From Psychrobacillus sp042944905 (lineage in GTDB: Bacteria > Bacillota > Bacilli > Bacillales_A > Planococcaceae), in contig NZ_CP168496.1 in NCBI RefSeq assembly GCF_042944905.1, positions 2,728,001 to 2,792,000 of the forward strand: a DNA stretch of 64,000 bases, read 5' to 3'. A program made the position numbers and the translations under genes. Positions 61,901 to 64,000 of this stretch are shown piece by piece. The notes under the pieces were generated by a model. The model did not search any database and was not told the origin of the DNA. It worked only from the letters and a program-made list of their open reading frames with translations. Every line of letters starts with the position of its first letter. Position 1 is the stretch's first letter.

Positions 61901-62625
61901 TCCTTAATGAGCACTTCCACTTGCTCGTTTTCGTTGGCAACTAACTCGAGCTTCAGCTTTTCTAGTTGCTTTGTTAGTTCTTCAATTTTCGTCTCATTTT
62001 TCGTTTGACGTTTTCCCGCCTCTTGCTCTTTTTTACGAGTGGCTAGTAGCTCCTGTTCTATCTGCTTTGTTTCTACCTCAATACGTCCAATATGACGATT
62101 TTTTTCCTGTAATCCTTTGTCTAGCTCCTCTTTTTGACTCAATATTAAAAATAGCCACTGTCCCTTCACTAGCTCCAGTTCATTTTGTATATCAGCAATA
62201 TCCTGCTTTTCATTTTCCTGTTGCAGCTGATAGCGTGCTTGCTCGATTGTTTCTTCCGCTTGTTTCATTTTTGCGTATTCGATCGCGTATTCTAAACTAT
62301 GCTTTTCATGTAACGCGATCTGCAGTTTACTAGATATTTCATCTACTAATTCTTGAAAATGATTCAACTCCGACTGGAAATGCTGCTGCTTTTCCTGTTC
62401 TTCATAAATTGTCACAGCAGCTTTACGTTTTGTTAGCTGCTTTTCGATTTCACTAAGCTCAAAAAGCCGTTCCTCGATGCCTTGCATTTCGTTTTGTGCA
62501 TTTTCTTTTTGTTGTTGTAAATATTGATAATAGGCAGCAGTTTGCTGTCGTTCATCCTCATAGTTCGTAATCGTCTCGTTATAGATGTGGAAGCTGTCCA
62601 CATAACTATCTAGCTGTACTTGCAT
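58987..62625 (-). CDS. SMC-like coiled-coil ATPase, N-terminus lost
   Basis: This 1212-residue open frame is mostly coiled coil (about 20-340, 460-900) rich in Q, E and K. At the C-terminus it has an ABC signature-like SGGESWSKNMAL (about 1079-1090) and Walker B LILDNPFGKA (about 1114-1123). A switch-like ALTAHAEGKYI follows and it ends QLSLFEE. The N-terminal ATP-binding lobe with Walker A is absent. The frame stays open a further dozen codons upstream until it meets the neighbouring transposase element, and no ribosome site precedes ATG 62625. So it is the C-terminal part of a larger SMC/MukB- or Wadjet-like protein cut by an IS. It is unlikely to be active. Confidence 0.65.
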   Translation of the reverse strand: MQVQLDSYVDSFHIYNETITNYEDERQQTAAYYQYLQQQKENAQNEMQGIEERLFELSEIEKQLTKRKAAVTIYEEQEKQQHFQSELNHFQELVDEISSKLQIALHEKHSLEYAIEYAKMKQAEETIEQARYQLQQENEKQDIADIQNELELVKGQWLFLILSQKEELDKGLQEKNRHIGRIEVETKQIEQELLATRKKEQEAGKRQTKNETKIEELTKQLEKLKLELVANENEQVEVLIKEWESRSMHLETTIRSREELIKTLQQQFLKQNVHEKQLRDEKEELHVQSQIQEGKVKDQQAQEAQIKEILRTILHQISPAMSVYDRASSYMNQLQDKQIQLKKDRSEKFVQERRARRYLDDYAAQQQFFAEPYLADQMQHWSQFSLLQTGVEYLQALGKEQEAETSAYPFWAITLITTADEKQALIDKVHVVADRLTTPIIILAREEARQLVQGEPFDESWIAPLFWRAHTNKESFSQWKNTSLEEAKRIENEREEIESKLAVVEQVELHLQAFLQKYPYEVYKQLTEEYASVTKAYNKAIYDHNALVQKMEDTQKRIEQTYALQLRDKDELNHLYQIQIPKAHNYIEIGRKLKPLETQLSLDREEVNRLYKKVEQLEISAQYLKQQWLNVKGEEQNLQFELNNKVLQHVIYIEKDRLTAKVTTKSEHALKLEHNHLEDALKQISATIQQLNERIETNERIRGEYKRALDRKLEENPQLDVNTILPFNAEEKVTQLQAETKRLKSELSEPQQQVNEKQNMLQQLEATIKLLVTQYGEDLPIRTLPNDELQHLLQLDIESYEKQLTFTKTEHKRKSKQAKSLQQEEEDLRDQYFMHQLNKIIKPLHDLSSEQETAFAYDYKKELEQLFAGLAVLKKAVENQQQKINRDKQKFRDFCAKLQDKKLSKVTIDGIENRHTYAEITAHQQLIHQTIQQAIHIADTSIQEFDKDQQQIIQYAVQQLVRVRHNLLEIPKKTRIRTEDETKYIYQFTIPEWEEHEAKEAIRQYIDWILTTLEQDKYRDEFGNEDVATIRKFLEKHLQTVPLLRQVLGNKKMQVKCRKVESERQISSNFYSWEQSNKWSGGESWSKNMALYLGILKYIAEKAGGPSNTKRDRTLILDNPFGKASSDHVLSPVFYIAEQLGFQMIALTAHAEGKYIADYFPVVYSCRLRFAKNDSHQIIQKEQHINKAFFADQQPEALHYVGEKKQLSLFEE

Positions 62626-62649
62626 CGCTTTATATTCAATTTTTTTTCT

Positions 62650-62695
62650 TAAACGGCTAAACTAACACAATTATTGGTTTAGCCATTTTTCTTCT
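62650..62695. terminator. Hairpin at the transposase/SMC junction
   Basis: GGCTAAAC (62655-62662) and GTTTAGCC pair around a 14-base loop, followed on the plus strand by ATTTTTC. It lies at the 3' end of the MULE transposase and marks the end of that mobile element. Confidence 0.5.
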
Positions 62696-64000
62696 ATATT
62701 TTTAAGATACGAGGATGGATCTCTTTTATATCGATATCTCTTCACATGTTCACTTTTTCTTTCATTCCAACTTTCATTTTCTTCACAATACTTATCATGA
62801 CTTCCCGATGAGAGGCGTTGGATAATGTTTGGGTCATCTATTGCATCTTCGGCAAATACAATATACTCCCCGTGTCTCATAATGTAGCGATTCCAAGAAC
62901 GCAAACCAGTAATTCTTCGATGTCTACGCTTAATTCTACGGAAAAACAACTCATGATCATTGTTTGTTCTAGGTAAAATCGGATAGTCATAACACGCAAA
63001 TAATCCTTTCCAAAATCCTTTGCTATACCGTTTCAAGTTATCTACAAACTCTTCATCTTCTTCTTTTGTTAACTTTCGTTCTATCTCCTTTAGGTAAGAA
63101 GCTAATCTATTTCTAACAGAATCGCTTGTTTTACGTTTGGAAGGCTCTAATATAGTAGCGATGCGTCTAATACGCGTATTTAGTCTAACAACTTGTTGGT
63201 ATTCTTTTTGAAAGGAATCAACATTACTGACTATTCTGAACAACCTTTTAAGTATTAGAGGAGCCCTTTTTTTCCAGGCAATTTTCGATCGATTTTTGAA
63301 TCAGTTTTGTCTGTTCAAAAATCTTCATTCCTGGTAAATCAAGAGGCGGACATCCATCTTCTAATAAAACAGAACGGATTGCCGCAGTATATGCTAGAGT
63401 TGTTTCTGATTCTAGATGATCTTCTTCTAAAGCCTTTTTTTCAATTTCGCGTATTCCGCGCAGTTTCTTTTTGATGTTTGTTTTTAACTTACGATCTTTA
63501 TCCACAGCTGGTTTTGCGATGTCTTTTAAATAGTGAAATTGACAGTACTGATAAGGTGTTTCTGGAGACAAAGTTTCAAACGCAAGTCGAATTGATTTCT
63601 GACCATCACTGACAAAACCTAGAATTGGAAATCCCAAATCTAAGACAGGCTTGATAAATTCCATTAGTTCTTCCGTGGAACTACTTTTCACATTCTTGGC
63701 CGCTAGAATCGTCCCACTAAGAACTTCTCTAATCACGTAAAGTGTTTCATTCCCCTTTTCAGGCTGTACCCCATCCATAGAAAGAATGATCCCACCATGC
63801 TTATCCACCATTTCATTAAGCATATTTTTACTGTTTTCCACCACGCTGGCGCGCAGTAAAACCGTGTATCTTTCATATAATTTCTGGACATGACGCTCTG
63901 AAACGACAACCCCACTTTGATTTAAAATGTTCATTATTTCTATTCGAGTTTTGTGCTCTTTAAAACGTAATTCTCCAACAAAAGCCAAGACATCAATCCC
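62671..64000 (-). pseudogene. MULE-type DDE transposase, frameshifted, 5' end beyond the window
   Basis: The upstream part (63988-63248) carries SERHVQKLYERYT, ILSMDGVQPEKG (first D), LGFVSDGQKSIRLAF (second D) and a CQFHYLKDIAKP segment of MULE-type transposases. The frame breaks at a run of seven A (minus strand, about 63270) before KGSSNT and stop. In the next frame the protein continues as LILKRLFRIVSNVD and on to 62671, with a final basic tail. So a one-base indel in the A-run separates the two parts. It could be a mutation, programmed slippage or an error in the sequence. A hairpin GGCTAAAC...GTTTAGCC follows the stop. Confidence 0.65.

Overview
This window comes from a low-GC Bacillota chromosome, most likely a Bacillales of the Lysinibacillus/Solibacillus/Planococcaceae kind. 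The reasons are the AT-rich codon use, strong AGGAGG-type ribosome binding sites, an smpB-ssrA pair whose tmRNA encodes a (A)GKTNNNLAFAA-type tag, and the types of insertion sequence present. Genus placement is inference. Core genes are few: a fatty-acid-hydroxylase-like membrane protein at the left and smpB-ssrA near 36.3-37.2 kb. Nearly everything else is accessory DNA: anti-phage defence operons, insertion sequences, broken phage and defence genes, and several families of palindromic repeats.

Layout. 0-1.6 kb: hydroxylase and a small lipoprotein. 1.7-5.9 kb: a decayed IS21 element (5-bp target duplication) inside a small DNA-binding gene, a second IS21 end remnant, a fragment of a tmRNA 3' end, and a broken IS3 element. 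5.9-10.2 kb: a four-gene minus-strand operon with a SIR2-domain protein, a nuclease-like protein and two proteins I do not recognise; this is the best candidate for an undescribed defence system. 10.8-25.4 kb: a phosphorothioate (Ssp-type) modification/restriction locus. It has sspD on the plus strand and a convergent six-gene operon sspF-sspG-sspH-sspB-sspC plus a HEPN-motif gene. 26.7-31.6 kb: a mosaic mobile unit with IS66-type ends and an 8-bp target duplication. Inside it, a recombinase-in-trio (RIT) element sits between two outward-facing IS66 transposase C-terminal halves. 31.8-33.5 kb: a lone P-loop GTPase-like gene behind a long perfect palindrome.

33.7-54.7 kb: two almost identical IS21 elements (2371 bp each, different 5-bp target duplications) lie in inverted orientation. 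They enclose ssrA-smpB, a gene pair with a DUF6731-like gene split by a stop codon, a RES-domain protein, a Gabija pair (gajA-gajB) and a type III restriction-modification pair (mod-res) preceded by a DUF2326 remnant. 54.9-57.5 kb: small zinc-binding/HNH genes and broken AlbA/Schlafen-like genes. 57.5-58.9 kb: an IS3 element that split a palindromic repeat (3-bp duplication CAG). 59-64 kb: an N-terminally truncated SMC-like coiled-coil ATPase and a frameshifted MULE-type transposase running off the window.

How it fits together. The stretch from the displaced tmRNA 3'-end fragment (about 4.5 kb) to the real ssrA 3' end (36.28 kb) has the geometry of a genomic island integrated at ssrA. It carries the SIR2 operon, the Ssp locus, the RIT/IS66 unit and the GTPase gene. 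Beyond smpB a second defence block (RES, Gabija, type III R-M) shares the same repeats. Palindromic repeats with a GTTCCCTGTGT...ACACAGGGAAC frame occur at many gene borders and can supply the C-terminus of the neighbouring gene. No CRISPR array, rRNA or complete tRNA was seen.
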